A stretch of DNA of 64,000 bases from Heliocidaris tuberculata (GCA_025618425.1 CM046833.1:9063429-9127428); one strand, 5' to 3'; shown: positions 45,976-57,489, counted from the stretch's first letter. Notes: generated by a model not told the origin, from the sequence alone. Made by a program: numbers and translations.

Positions 45976-47340
45976 TGAAGGTAAGATTTGAGGATGGGGG
46001 ATATCTTTGCATAAATATAATCATTTCTTTGTACTTTCTGAAAAAGCTCTTATCCTTTGATTCATTATTTTTTCTTCACCTTCTTTAAAAACGCTGATCA
46101 TCGTCGTCATCTGGCAACATTTGAACTGAGTTTGGGGTTCGGGAATTGTTAGGATATGGTAATTTCCATCTGGCATTGCCGGGAACCCATATGAATTGTT
46201 AAGGTGAAAGGCTATAGCTCTGTGGGTAAAATAAACCCCTCAGTACTTACTTGTAAGTTCACATTTGAGAGTAGGACATTTCCTACCATATGAATGCTCC
46301 AGAAAAGAAACTGATAAGCACAGTCAAATACCGTAATCATCACTGCTAATATTACACCTAAGTTATTATTATATATCCTGAAAATTAGTGAGATGATTTA
46401 AAAATTGTAATATTTCCCCCAGGGATCTCTTTAAAACACAAACACAGTTTCTTTGATTGTGTCCTCATATTTATAGCTTTTTCCGTAGCTTAGTTTGACT
46501 TTGCATTGAAAGGTTTTCCATATATTTTTAGAAATTTTCTTGATATTTCTTTTTGGCTTGTTGCACATAGTGAAATTTTTTTGAAAATAAGTTTATCACA
46601 AAAATTCATGCTCTACAGAGGTTACCTTTCTTTCAACATTTGTATGCCTGCTTGACATTCTAATTTTTGTTGCCCCTAGCTTATAAAGGCCTTGGCTTTG
46701 GCCATATCTTCGCTTCGAATTCTTAGTTGTATTTTGGATTTAAGTTGGTTTCTTTTCGACTTTATAAAGAGCTGTCTGTAATTTTGATCTATTTAAGAAA
46801 AAAGAAAAAAGAAAAAACTTCACCACTGCTGGCCCAGTGTCAAATCAGTTCTAAATTTCGTAAACCAAGAAATGACTGTGTAGATAATGTTGATTGTTTT
46901 CTTTGCTATGCCATTTAACCAGTTTGCATGAACAATTTTTGTTAATTGTACAAAGAAAGACAGGATTTACACTTTTGAGAAAAGAAAGATATATAATCCA
47001 ATCATGAAGATTTTGCTTGTTTGGAGATTTCTGTATAAGGTGTTTTTGCGATTGAGGGGGTCGTTGCGGTTTAGTGCTAACACACAAGTGTGTCATTCAA
47101 AGAAAAACACATTTTGTACTTGCCTTTATTTTTTGGACCATCTTATCTTTAAAATTTGAGTTTGAAAATGGATTCCTCCAACCCCCTCATTTGTCATGTG
47201 CAGTTAATTAAGATATTCAGGGAAAATTATAGTCTTTTTAAAAATTTTGACTGCATAATCGAGAAAAGAGAAATTCAAGTGTATGTACATAAATGCCAAT
47301 AGTTAAGAAGGGTTTAGGTCTGTACAATCTCAATTTAGAA
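45976..47340. other. Intergenic downstream of USF, no recognised feature
   Basis: AT-rich unique-looking sequence; no repeat ends or exon signals recognised. It could include an extended USF 3' UTR. Confidence 0.4.
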
Positions 47341-47344
47341 GTAA

Positions 47345-47645
47345 TTAATTCAATTCATTTTATTTCACAATTCTTAAAAAGTATATAGCAATATACTATA
47401 TTCATACAATCGGAGATAAACAACATAACAAGGGATGAAACAACAAAACAAGAATATATATATGGAAAATAAATGATACAAGAGAATGAATATAATGTAA
47501 TGGCCAGTGATGATGTGGATGTGAGGGGGTATTGACCTGTCAAGGCTACCCCCCCCCCCCCCCGTATTGACATGAACACTGGCATAAATCATAAATAGCA
47601 ATACAAGAACGAAAAATAACAAACAAATATAAGATTACACAAAAA
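47345..47645 (-). mobile_element. 3' fragment of a non-LTR retrotransposon
   Basis: Begins TTAATTCAATTCATTTTATT, the inverse of the GAATTGAATT tail, and continues with AT-rich sequence and a C run. A weak call based on the tail only. Confidence 0.35.
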
Positions 47646-47906
47646 TAGGCAAGTTTCGTATTTAAGGGGATTGATAGTTCAAAAGGTAAGTTTTGTATTT
47701 TCTTTTAAAAGATTGCAGCGAAGGACACTGTTAAAATACTGATGGCATATTCTTCCACACAATCAGTCCATTATAACGTATGTTTGATACTCATTTACTT
47801 TGGTAGTTCTTGGTTTCCTCCACGTTTAGGAGACATATTGCTAATCAATCAGTCCATAATCATTCAAACTTGAGGAGTGGCATATACATGAAGCTAGAGG
47901 CAAGAT

Positions 47907-48298
47907 TTAAAGGGAAGGTTGAGTTCTGGGAAAGGGAAAAAAATGATTTGTGAGCTTTTTCATTCCTTTTATGTCGGTTTGGAAGAAACATCATAGTAGA
48001 AATGTCCCCTGAACAGGATTGCTCTTCAAATGTCCTCATATCTGAAATATGACGAGAAATAGCTGAATTGTTTGGGCCGAACATTCTTGCCACATGTGTG
48101 TACAGTCCCATATACCTATTTCTGTGTGCAGTTCTTTTGCTTTTCACCGAGATCGGGTCAATTTTCCTCACATTCTGATGATTCCAAAACCTCACTGTAT
48201 ACACTAATTCTTATGTAGACATGATCAACCTTGATGCTTTGAGACAGTTTCTTTCACAAAGTAAATTGCATGACCAGAACTCAACTTTATCTTTAAAG
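47907..48298 (+). mobile_element. GAGTTCTGGGAAAGG TIR family, full copy
   Basis: Left AAGGTTGAGTTCTGGGAAAG and right TGACCAGAACTCAACTTTAT are the inverted ends; about 390 bp. This is the most complete of four copies in the window. Confidence 0.75.
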
Positions 48299-49358
48299 GG
48301 GATCACCCACTTTGATTTCTTTTCTTGCTCTATGTTTGAGGTGTGTGTGTGTTATTTGGTTTTTGCAGACGTTTATGAATAAGATACGATTATGCATGGG
48401 GACCGACCCATCTGAAAGACGATTCAGTGCCGGTATCCTGTTGTCAGAATATCACCTTTAAAACTTGATTGCCTCTGGAAAATTGAGAAAGTGAAATTGG
48501 TGTCCAGTACTGTCTGTACAACAAGTAAGAATATTTTTTAAACCAATATTGGGCAAGAACATAGTGTAAATCCTGTAAGTATTTCTTAAACTGATTTAGG
48601 TAAGTGTAGGTGTATTTTGTGTTCAGGCAAGTGTTTCAAACATTTTCTGCTTTGTCTGTAAATTTGATCATTTTGTAGCACAATTCACCGATATATCTTC
48701 TTTTTTTTTTTTCAAATGACTCTTGTACATTGCTCATTGTTGACAATATATTGTATATTTCAGCTCTACTCATGTTTTCAAAAACCAGTCATTTTGTTTC
48801 AATACATAATTGTTTTTGTAAAATTTGAAAAGAATTTTAATGTGTTCTTTCTGAACCCAAATCATCATTTTTTTTTGTTGCTTTCATTACATGTACATAT
48901 GACATACTAGGTTAACTCTTCTACAAGTACAGACTTGGTAGAAAAATACATCATTAATGGGCCATGATGAGAATCTTTGTCGATGGGTGAGGTGATGTAA
49001 CCTCGTAACTCATTTTGTTGTTGGGGGGGGTGTTTGTTTTTTTTCTTCATGAATTTGCAGCTAAGTGCAAATTTGATGTTTTAATAAACCCATGTAACAC
49101 ATATCTTTAAAAATAATGCCACAGGATCTGTGTAAATGGTAGGTCGTCAATGCACTTCCCGGTGTTAATCGTGAAAGGCTTTTTTGCTCTCCTGAAAATC
49201 AAACATTTTGGAGTTATGAGGTTTTATCACCCCACCGATGATATGTCGGTGTGTATATTGGTTTGTTTTATTGTGTGGACTGCATATATTCGGAAGCTGC
49301 GTAGGGACTAATTTACGACTGATCTATAAAAGAAGATCTAAGTGTAAAATACAGGTTA
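48299..49358. other. Intergenic, no recognised feature
   Basis: AT-rich with an AATAAA near 49,083. Possibly distal 3' UTR of USF; no direct support. Confidence 0.35.
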
Positions 49359-49367
49359 CATTGTTAC

Positions 49368-49686
49368 AGGGGCGGATCCAGGATTTCGTATAAGGGGGGG
49401 GGGGGGGCACACAAATGCAGGATTGTCAACTTTGGGAAACTGCTTGGAGGGAGGCCTATATTTTTTTGTGGTCTCGCCAGCCCTCCAAAAGTCACTCGGG
49501 GGGGGGGGGGGGGGGTTATGGGGTCCAGTTCCCCTCCATCATTCTCGGACAAAAAAAAAAAAAGTTTTTCTGGTCGAAAAGGGGGGGCACAATCGCAAAT
49601 ACGAGGGGCACAATGCATTGTTTTCCCTCACAAGGGGGGGGGGGGCACGGGCCAGGATTGCCCCCCCCCCCCTAAATCCGCCACTG
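49368..49686 (-). mobile_element. 319-bp poly-C/poly-G TIR element with 9-bp TSD
   Basis: Ends AGGGGCGGATCCAGG and CCTAAATCCGCCACTG. A perfect 9-bp duplication, CATTGTTAC, flanks it (49359-49367 and 49687-49695). Long G and C runs lie inside. Confidence 0.85.
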
Positions 49687-49741
49687 CATTGTTACTCTGT
49701 ACATGTATGCATACACGTGTACAGCCAAATCTGTCTATCGA

Positions 49742-49936
49742 CATAGCTCCCAACCATTCCTATTTGGGAGGAAAGATTCCTATTTTTTCAGCCTTCAAAC
49801 TAATGCTCCGAACCATAGATTCCTCTATTTTTCTGAAATTGTCTGTGAAAAAAAAAAAAGATCACAAAATACATTATATTCCTAATTTTGTCTTGAGAAA
49901 TTCCTAGTTTTAGTTGTGGAAGGTTGGCAGGTATGA
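49742..49936 (+). repeat. Short element related to the TGCCAACTGTCCC family
   Basis: TCCCAACCATTCCTATTTGG at the left and GGAAGGTTGGCAGGTATG at the right, with ATTCCTA repeated inside. Confidence 0.4.
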
Positions 49937-50514
49937 AGGCCACCCAAGGGAAACAGAAAATGTGTCCATGGTAGACAGGTAACCTTTCTAGATGGGTTCT
50001 GCAGCACAGTGAGTTTTCGATTTGGACGTCCACACTGTGACTGCTACATGATGACGTCATTTGAGCAAACTGCGCATGCTCCATGTTCTCTAGCACGTCC
50101 AGTACTAGTATCGAGAAAGTGTCCTGGAGGGTTTTCACGTCCACCTCAATTTCTAGGACGTATGACGTTATCGGGTCTCAAAATGGATGAAATCTCACTG
50201 CATGGCCTCAGCAGTGCCAGAGGGGGCGGGGCCATGACGTCATGACGTAGTGAACATGCGTCAACTAAAATCAAAATGGGTTCCAACAAGGTGGATGGGA
50301 CGAGTAGACGGCAAGCATTTGTCACCGCTAGAAAACAACAGCGTCCTCGTCCACACAATTGAAAAGTCCCTTTCTTTTTAGAGAGAGACTGTGCAGATGG
50401 CCACCATGGACAGGTGTTCTTTATAGAGAAGTGGCCACTAAGACAGGTTTAACAGTATTTTGATGCTGCTGGATTTGTGCAAGTAAGATCTGCATATAAG
50501 ATCGGTTACGTCTC

Positions 50515-50815
50515 ATTCTTTAGAAGGTTCATAATTCCGAAGATTCGGTACTCTGGAGGTTGTCACTCAGAAGGTTCATAATTCCGTAGGTTTGTAGTTC
50601 CGAAAATGAAACAGGGTTCATAATTCCGAAGGTTCATAATTTCGAAAATACATGTAATAGAACCCTACATCATTTTTCAGAATTACGAACCTTCGGAGTA
50701 ATGAACTCTTTTTCATTTCCGGAATTATGATCCCTTTTTCATTTTCAAAATTATGAACCCCCTGGTATAGGAAATTTGTGTTTCGGATTAAAGAACCTTC
50801 GGAAAAACGAGTGTT
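50515..50815 (+). repeat. GTTCATAATTCCGAAG direct and inverted repeats
   Basis: GAAGGTTCATAATTCCGAAG and its inverse CTTCGGAATTACGAAC-like forms recur at least eight times within 300 bases. Confidence 0.75.
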
Positions 50816-51899
50816 CCCCATAAGATTGTGTAATTGTGTCACACTGGCCTTTGTGCCAAGACTACATTTATGGTTACCGTTCTTAGGTTATGGCAAAAAG
50901 AGTTTCACTTGTGCTTAGTCTGCCAGCACAGGCTTTGTTTCTACTTTCCCCCTTTTTTCGGTGTCCAAAGTAGTGTCTGTGCTTACCAACTGGGGTTTCT
51001 TTCTTTTTTCACCTAGAACATCCATTGTACTCTGATAAAAATCCACAGGCCAGTGAAAGATTTGGAATGAATTACAGGTTACAAAGCATGCTGGTAATAT
51101 TCTCTTATTCACGATCAACAGAGACCCACCACGATGTATGTCTGCAGACTTATAACCATTAATTTATAGTTGAGAATTGGGAGAAAGCACGGTTATATGT
51201 TGAACTTTGTAAGCCAAATGAGTCTCGTCTGTTTTTACACAAGATAAACACAAGAGACGATGTTTTATAGCTGGATAAATGTAATAAAAACGATTTGCCG
51301 GGGTTTGATACCTATTCAGAAAAAATTGTTGTCACAGGTTTTCTGTATGTGTGTAATTTTCTCTATTATTATATGCTATTCGTGTACAGTCTGCAGCATG
51401 AGGCAAGCCTGTCTACCGAGTCCACATCACCTACGACAAAACAAAACAAAATACACATATGTGACGTCAAACGTCGTCTGTTTAGATACATTTTCAAAAA
51501 AATAGTCACGATATGTGCATATAGTGGCTCGCAGATGTCTGCAGTAATATCATCTGTTTAATCAAGACAAGCATCAGAACTTTACGGTGTCTGTATCTTA
51601 GGATAGGATGTTTTGTTCTGTTTGGGTTTTTTTCCTGCTCGTCAGAGAATTTTTGAGTAGAAAGAGACCCCCCAAAATGCTGATAACTTTTTTTTTTTTT
51701 TTTGCTTGTCAGAGAATTTGGAGTAAAAAGACACCCTCCTTTAAAAAAAATCCTGGGTACGCCACTGCTTATTCATCTTTATGACCGCTAATATAAAAGT
51801 TCTCTTGGACTTGGAGGAGTTCCAAATAATATACCTGGTGCTCTCTGGAACCATTCGGTGTTTATACATGTACAAACAAATGAAATCACAATCCGTGCG
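50816..51899. other. Intergenic upstream of the 231-aa gene
   Basis: A direct repeat CGTCAGAGAATTTTTGAGTA / TGTCAGAGAATTTGGAGTA lies at about 51,640-51,735. No exon recognised. Confidence 0.4.
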
Positions 51900-51973
51900 A
51901 ATTTCGTCTAGCATATTGCCCCATGCAACGTCTATTGGTCTACATCTATGAAATAGACTGGGAATGATACAAG
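51900..51973 (+). promoter_or_regulatory. Possible promoter/leader of the 231-aa gene
   Basis: An inverted CCAAT box (ATTGG, 51934-51938) lies 36 bases before the ATG, which is itself in a YY1-like AAGATGGC context. No TATA box is visible. Confidence 0.3.
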
Positions 51974-52277
51974 ATGGCTACTTCATGCTTTGAGATCGAG
52001 GCAAGGATAGTTGGATTACGCCAAGAAATCTTGTCCTACAAACCAATCAGTGTTTTACGGTTTGGTAATGAAGGAGCAAGTTGTGCGGATAAACTCGTCA
52101 TAGGACTGGTTGACCTCGGAGAGTGCGGATCAGACGCGGTCTCCTCTCTGAGGCGCGCCGTACGTGGAGCCACAGAGCAGATAAGCCATATTGAACATGC
52201 ACCGCGGTCGTTTGAAAATCATGAGGAATATCTGACGAACACTATATCTGTCGTTTCAAGATCAATATCATGCAGGC
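51974..52277 (+). CDS. Unrecognised 231-aa gene, exon 1
   Basis: This exon has 101 codons plus one base. The donor gtatgt begins at 52278. Reading on without splicing meets TAG at 52283-52285, so an unspliced product would be 103 aa. Confidence 0.7.
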
Positions 52278-55200
52278 GTATGTAGATCAATCAGCCAGAC
52301 AGTATATAATGGGATACATCAGAGGAAGAAAGGCCAAACTCTAGTTATGATTTGTTGTTGTTGATAAGTTTAACATACATGTATTAAATATTGTAACTTG
52401 GCTTCAAAATTGTATGAAGGGTTCTCTTCAAATTACCTCAATTTTGTTTTGTTTTTTCGTAATAGCTCAAAAAACCGTTTTGACGGAGATGGGCCCTTCT
52501 ACTTCCTATGTGTCAATGTATTCAAGTAATGAACTAGAACATTAATACTTTTTAACCTTTCCGTCCCGACAGAACTTGTAAATTCATGTAAAATATGGTT
52601 GCGGGTGCAATGTTCGAACGTATACAATGGAGGGGCCGGCACAGGTTTCAAAAAGTGCGAACAAGCAAAAAGAGAATATATATTTATGTGTGTGTTTGTT
52701 GTTTAATTAAGCACTCCCCCCCCCCCCCCCTCTGCCCCTTCCCCTGGAACCGCCACTAGACCTTTCGCTTCACAATCTGCAGCCAAAGCGAATTCTGTGA
52801 TAAAATAGTTAAAGGAAACAAAATAATAAGAATTGCCAAAGAAATTCAGCAAATGTAAGTTGTTTATTGTCTTTATAAAGCTGGTCCATCTTTCCGGAAT
52901 CATCCAAATGGTATTCGAGGCCACCTCATTTGCTTCTGATTTTTCGAAATTACAGAGAATGTCATCACAAGATACTATATTACAGCCGTTTTACGGGAAC
53001 TTTCTGAGAGGGTTGGAACGTTTGTACTCTTACTGCGGTTAGTAAATTCCTTCATTGCTACATTCTTCCATAATGCGCCTGTCACACTTTGCCGGATAAG
53101 GCAAACGCATGAGAAACGAAAGTCGATTTGGGGCATCCATTGATATCCGTTAAAATGCGTTTAATGCCATTTTTTATCCTTTGGATGGACGTTCATCGTC
53201 AGGTGATTTCCGTCAAAGCGGCCAGAAAACTTTGTTCATGCATAAAATCTTTTCTCGCCAGAAACGGATAGCGAGATCCGGCCCTTGTCCGATGGTTGTG
53301 CGTTTATGGGACGAATGGAACGGGCATGTACAGCACGTACATCAAACACATACATAAGCCTATACTGCATAGCCACAGGACGCCTGCAGAATGCAGGTCG
53401 ACCGGTCAAAACGCATGTATTTGCGAATGATAAACGGACAGAACGGCCATAAGTGATGATTACAGCATATCTACAGGATATCTGCAGCATATCCACAGTA
53501 TATTAACAGGACATCGAACTGATGTTTAACGAATATATACCGGCCTGCAAATGACACCGGCAAGGGCATATAAAAACCTCCGGTGGGCATGCGGTGCATG
53601 TTCGTTTCTCATGCGTTTGTGCACGTTCCACTAGCCTCTTGTCGAGGCCCTGGCGCTGTTGAAATCCTTGGCGATATGGGGGCAAAATTTCTGGCGAGCG
53701 AAGCTCGCCAGAAAAACCGAGGCGCTTGCGCCGAGGGCCTCTTGACACCCGATCTGAATTTCTTTTGTATTTCATTGTTTTGACGAATATTCCGACCAAA
53801 TTTTGGTCGGTGAAAATCATCCAATAAGCGCGAGCTACCATGACGTAATGTTAAATATTCATGACTCGACTGCACGCTATGTCGCCATTTCTTACATGGC
53901 GTTCAACGTTTCTTCCACGAGTGATGACGATATTTGTAAGAGCTTAGAATATGCCGCTAGAATGTTGAAGATTGACAGATTCAAAGATTTGCAAGTTGAT
54001 GCAATCAAATCTGCACTTAAAGGACAAGATGTTTTTGTGAATCTGCCTACTGGCTATGGAAAAAGTGTTATTTTTCACGCGCTACCGCTCTCTGCTGATT
54101 ACGTCCGTGGGCCAGGGATGGAGAGTGAGACTGCTGCTTCGCGAGGGCCAGGCGGATCCCCCGGGGCCTTGCCGGGCAGTGAAGTTGCTGGTAACTCCTT
54201 GGTTACATCATCTTCTAGTCTATCATCTTCACGAAGCATTTTGTTGATTATTTCCCCTTTGGTGTCTCTGATGAGAGACCAGGTGAAGTCGCTCAAGAAA
54301 CGTGGACTTTAAGCCATCTATCTTGGGGACGCTTCGTCACAAGATGTGACTTTAGAAGGTATAATTTTGAATTTGACTCGGTCAAGATCTAAAAACTAAC
54401 TGTGTTAGTGTTATTTGTTAATAACACTGTAACAGTGTTATGTTAGACTTGATGGAGATGCATCTATTGTTGAACGGTGACTTTTATTGCCCATTCTTCA
54501 TTATTTGTAAATATATGATGATCTCTTGAGAAATATGTACATACGGTCTTATTTCAAATTACCATGGTTTGTAAGCTAGAGATCGAATTCTTCATAATGT
54601 GCTTGTCTGTGAATGTATTTTGAGCAAGAGATTTACGTAATCCCCCCCCCCCAAAAAAAAAAAAATAATAGACTAGTCCAGAACTGAAGTAAGAAATCCT
54701 TGAGATTTCATTGGCCAATTTGCTGGGCGATCGCCTCGGTAATCTAACTGTTCAGTTTTCATGCATAATTCAGTAGGAAATCGTGCCTCATGAATATATA
54801 ATTCAGGTCGGGTGTCAAGAGGCCCTCGGCGCAAGCGCCTCGGTTTTTCTGGCTCGCTTCGCTCGCCACCAGAAATTTTGCCTCCATATCGCCAAGGATT
54901 CCAACAGCGCCAGGGCCTCGACAAGAGGCTAACGTTCCACTGTCTTGCATACAATCGCCCCAGGTTGTGATTGAAACGATATCGCGAAAATACATCGAAA
55001 TTAAATCAATTTGCTGGCTGATTGGTTTGTTTCTTAACTTATGGAGACATATCGGCATTTTAGCGGACAATAATTTTAGCTGACCCGTTTATTTTCATGA
55101 AGTCCAAGGCTAGCTGTGACCGCTAAATATGAAATATATTAAACCTGGGGGCGTTTCATGAAAGGACTTGTCAGATATTTTATCCGACAAATTTGCTCTC

Positions 55201-56824
55201 AGCCAATCAGATGCAAGGATTTCAGTAGCTTATAACAGTTGTCGGATAAAACATCCGACAACTTCCTTTCATGAAACGCTCCCCCGGCTCACACCAGGCG
55301 TTCTTCAAGTCGGCAAGCTCCGATCAAGCCACTTATTGTTCGATTCAATAGAATTCTTTGCCGCGGGAAGTAGTGAACAATAGGCCCGTGCAACTTGGAG
55401 AGACGCCCACGCGTGAAGTTGTCACAGAGGTGCCATGACATTTGCTTCTGTGACGATTGCTCCGGTCTAACTTTGCCATGTTAATCCTAAACTTAAACCT
55501 AACCCTAACCCTAACTCTAACCCTAATACTAATCTTCACATTGTCCTTAACAAAAAACCAAATCATGACCTTGACCTTAACCTTTGACCGTTCGAGATAT
55601 GGACGGAGGAGCAAATGTCGCAGGAGCAAATGTCGTGTCACCGTCACAGACGGTCTATGCGCTAGATTATATGTACTCATTTGTCTGTGTCTAAATTCCG
55701 ATTTCGCAATGAGAACGTTTGTGTGACAACTTCAAGCGCGGGCGTCTCTCCTATACAGGCCTATTGTTCCCTGCTTACTGCGGCATGAATCCTATTGAAT
55801 TTAACAATATAGTTTGCTTGGTCGATCGACGCTAGTGAAAGTACGCCTAAATGTAAGCCGGGCTTTACACAGTGTGAATTCCAAAGTGATGAAATCACAA
55901 TAAAAGAAAGTATAAACTTATATATAGACATATACAGACGCCCTGAACAACATTTTTTTTTTCTGTTTTAATGTACAGTACAGTACATGTACAGTCATTT
56001 ACATATGAAACAATATGTACAAGCATAAAATAAAAATGATAAAATAGGCCCATAGGTTCCTTCATTTGCTTCAGTAATTCTAGCACAAATCACTAGAATA
56101 AAGTTTATCATGATACTGATAATATGATAAAGATTATGATGATGATCATCATCATCATCGATCATCTTGATACAGCAATAAGTTTCAAAATGGACATGAA
56201 ATTTGGTTTGAGTTGGTTGTCTTATAAGTCAACTAGTGAAAATAATACATAGTTCGTAAACTTCAAGACAGTGCATTTGCATGATCATAAGTTCTATCAT
56301 TTCTATCACAGGGCGTCGCTTGTTCCATATTTCACAACAAATATCATTAGACTGATACACCGGATAACAGGTGAGCTTTATATTTAACTGCATCATTACA
56401 GAATTTGATATAATTGTACAAATCGGCTTGTATTCTTGAGAGCAGCCCAAGTAAAACCTGGCTTAACTGATGTACGGAAAGCCAAGTGTCGACCCTTAAG
56501 TTACATAGAAATTGCTGTGTTTTTGTAGCAAAATAATGGGGAAAATTATTTTGATCATGAAATGAAAAGAAGAAATGAATTTCATAAAGACAGGTTTTTG
56601 TATTTCCATTTCCATTTCTAGATTCATAAATATGGCGATCTGTAGGCCTATACGTGATAAAAAGATCGACATTTGGCACAGCATAAATCAGTGGACTCAC
56701 TCGACGCACTTATTTAATATATAAGTTAGACAGCTTTCGAGAATACTGGCCCTTAATAATTTTAAGTTATTTACATCACGCTGGTTTTATTTCGACGGCC
56801 ATGCATTAGCAGATCCATTGGGGT

Positions 56825-56861
<37 letters not shown>

Positions 56862-57489
56862 ATGATCGTAGCCAATGCTGTTTCCCTTTTCAGTGAATTT
56901 AGAAATGGAGTACGTGTGACCACTAATATAACTAATGAAATGATCGTGATAATCAAACAGTTACCATTACTACATTCTTAATTTTCGATATCGGCATGAA
57001 AGACAGTTCACCACGCAAATTTACTGCGCTTTCCATTATTTTAAGAAGTTGAGATCGAAAAACAACAAGGGGCCGCGGAACCGTTGCAGCCCCCCCCCCC
57101 CCCGGGCCCCCCAAAGTTTCATAATGCTGACAATATGCTCGTTCGCATACACAAATTCCCCTTTCAAAAAGCTCCGCAACCCATTACAGAAACAAAAACA
57201 GGACAAAAACACTGTCGTTCTCATTTTTTTTCTAACAGGACGTCCTCCAATCTCCATTATTTCTTGTGATACAAGGAGAAAGGACGTTGACATGCTACGA
57301 GAGTATTTGAGAAGGAACGACATAACTGACATCTGTGAGATACCGGAGTCAATCCACCCTGGTGGCACTGCTCTGTCCAATGAGGAACAACTGGAACTTT
57401 TGGAAATGTTACAACGATGTCTGGTTCTTAACGATGAGTTATCTACTGTCAGATTAACCGATGCATTTACGGAGATGAATATAAGATAG
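51974..57489 (+). CDS. Unrecognised four-exon gene, 231 aa
   Basis: Coding join: 51974-52277, 52956-53037, 56312-56370, 57239-57489. All junctions are GT-AG and phases run 1, 2, 1, giving one 231-aa frame ending in TAG. Exon 1 (ATG in context AAGATGG) encodes MATSCFEIEARIVGLRQEIL and a Gly/Asp-rich middle, DKLVIGLVDLGECGSDAVSS. Exons 2 and 3 encode a hydrophobic, probably helical stretch (NVITRYYITAVLRELSERVG, TFVLLLRASLVPYFTTNIIR; residues 103-143). It could be a membrane-associated segment but is broken by Arg residues. Exon 4 encodes RPPISIISCDTRRKDVDMLR, an acidic helical region and LTDAFTEMNIR. I recognise no family and assign no function. The 3.3-kb intron 2 hosts two transposons, one of them carrying a RecQ-like fragment. 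Confidence 0.7.
52956..53037 (+). CDS. Unrecognised 231-aa gene, exon 2
   Basis: Acceptor gaaattacag, donor gttagt. The 82 bases encode NVITRYYITAVLRELSERVG and TFVLLL, entering in phase 1 and leaving in phase 2. Confidence 0.65.
53085..53622 (+). repeat. Possible TIR element containing the RecQ transposon's target site
   Basis: AAACGCATGAGAAACGA (53103-53119) is exactly inverted at TCGTTTCTCATGCGTTT (53602-53618). The right end may be cut off by the RecQ transposon. Confidence 0.45.
53632..54931 (+). mobile_element. DNA transposon with ~130-bp TIRs and 9-bp TSD carrying a RecQ-like exon
   Basis: The left inverted end is 53632-53760 and the right 54800-54931. Both start TAGCCTCTTGTCGAGG and differ at only a few positions. 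The element is flanked by a perfect 9-bp direct repeat, ACGTTCCAC (53623-53631 and 54932-54940). Within each end lie further short palindromes, for example GGCGAGCGAAGCTCGCC in the left end and GGCGCTTGCGCC in both. A 9-bp duplication with long inverted ends fits the Mutator-like group, but no transposase is present, so the element is non-autonomous. It sits in intron 2 of the 231-aa gene, in the same orientation. Confidence 0.85.
53896..54312 (+). pseudogene. RecQ-like superfamily 2 helicase fragment with premature stop
   Basis: From ATG 53896 the frame gives MAFNVSSTSDDDICKSLEYA and then FKDLQVDAIKSALKGQDVFV. The Walker A motif is LPTGYGKSVIFHALP and motif Ia is LLIISPLVSLMRDQVKSLKK. About 45 Ser/Gly-rich residues lie between the two motifs, more than usual in RecQ. 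TAA at 54310-54312 stops the frame. The bases after it still read AIYLGDASSQDVTLEG in the same frame and end at a donor-like gtataa (54362). Motifs II-VI (DEAH box onwards) and the RQC region are absent. It is one helicase exon plus intron sequence, enclosed by transposon ends. An upstream in-frame ATG at 53803 also exists. Confidence 0.8.
55147..55284 (+). mobile_element. 138-bp MITE, same family as 23,636
   Basis: It begins GGGGGCGTTTCATGAAAGG and ends with the inverse. It shares the CTCTCAGCCAATCAGATGC and TCGGATAAAACATCCGACA blocks with the 23,636 copy, in inverted orientation. I see no clean target duplication. Confidence 0.8.
55343..55800 (+). mobile_element. 458-bp TIR element with internal telomere-like repeats
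   Basis: The left arm 55343-55426 and right arm 55722-55800 are inverted: ATTCAATAGAATTCTTTGCC versus its near complement, AACAATAGGCC, GAGAGACGCCC and GAAGTTGTCACA. Between them lie CCCTAA-type repeats. Confidence 0.8.
55489..55533 (+). repeat. Telomere-like (CCCTAA)n, degenerate
   Basis: About six units of CCTAACCCTAACCCTAACTC and variants. Confidence 0.8.
56312..56370 (+). CDS. Unrecognised 231-aa gene, exon 3
   Basis: Acceptor ttctatcacag, donor gtgagc. The 59 bases encode ASLVPYFTTNIIRLIHRIT. This is exactly the phase needed to link exon 2 (leaves in phase 2) to exon 4 (enters in phase 1). Confidence 0.65.
56824..56858 (+). repeat. Poly-G tract
   Basis: More than 30 consecutive G, in intron 3 of the 231-aa gene. 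Other G/C runs of similar size lie near 17,823, 22,131, 29,418 and 39,010. Confidence 0.95.
57239..57489 (+). CDS. Unrecognised 231-aa gene, exon 4 and stop
   Basis: The acceptor ttttttttctaacag has a strong pyrimidine tract. It encodes RPPISIISCDTRRKDVDMLR and continues to LTDAFTEMNIR and TAG at 57487-57489. Confidence 0.7.

Noticed and set aside
50009..50358. CpG-rich, TGACGTCA-containing block as a promoter
   Set aside because: No gene starts nearby, and the ends (GGACGTCCACAC / CGTCCTCGTCCACAC) suggest another repeat element; kept only as a possibility.
57190..57489. Alternative start of exon 4 of the 231-aa gene at 57,190
   Set aside because: That acceptor lacks a pyrimidine tract, and the phase would require an unsupported donor; the 57,239 site fits exon 3 exactly.
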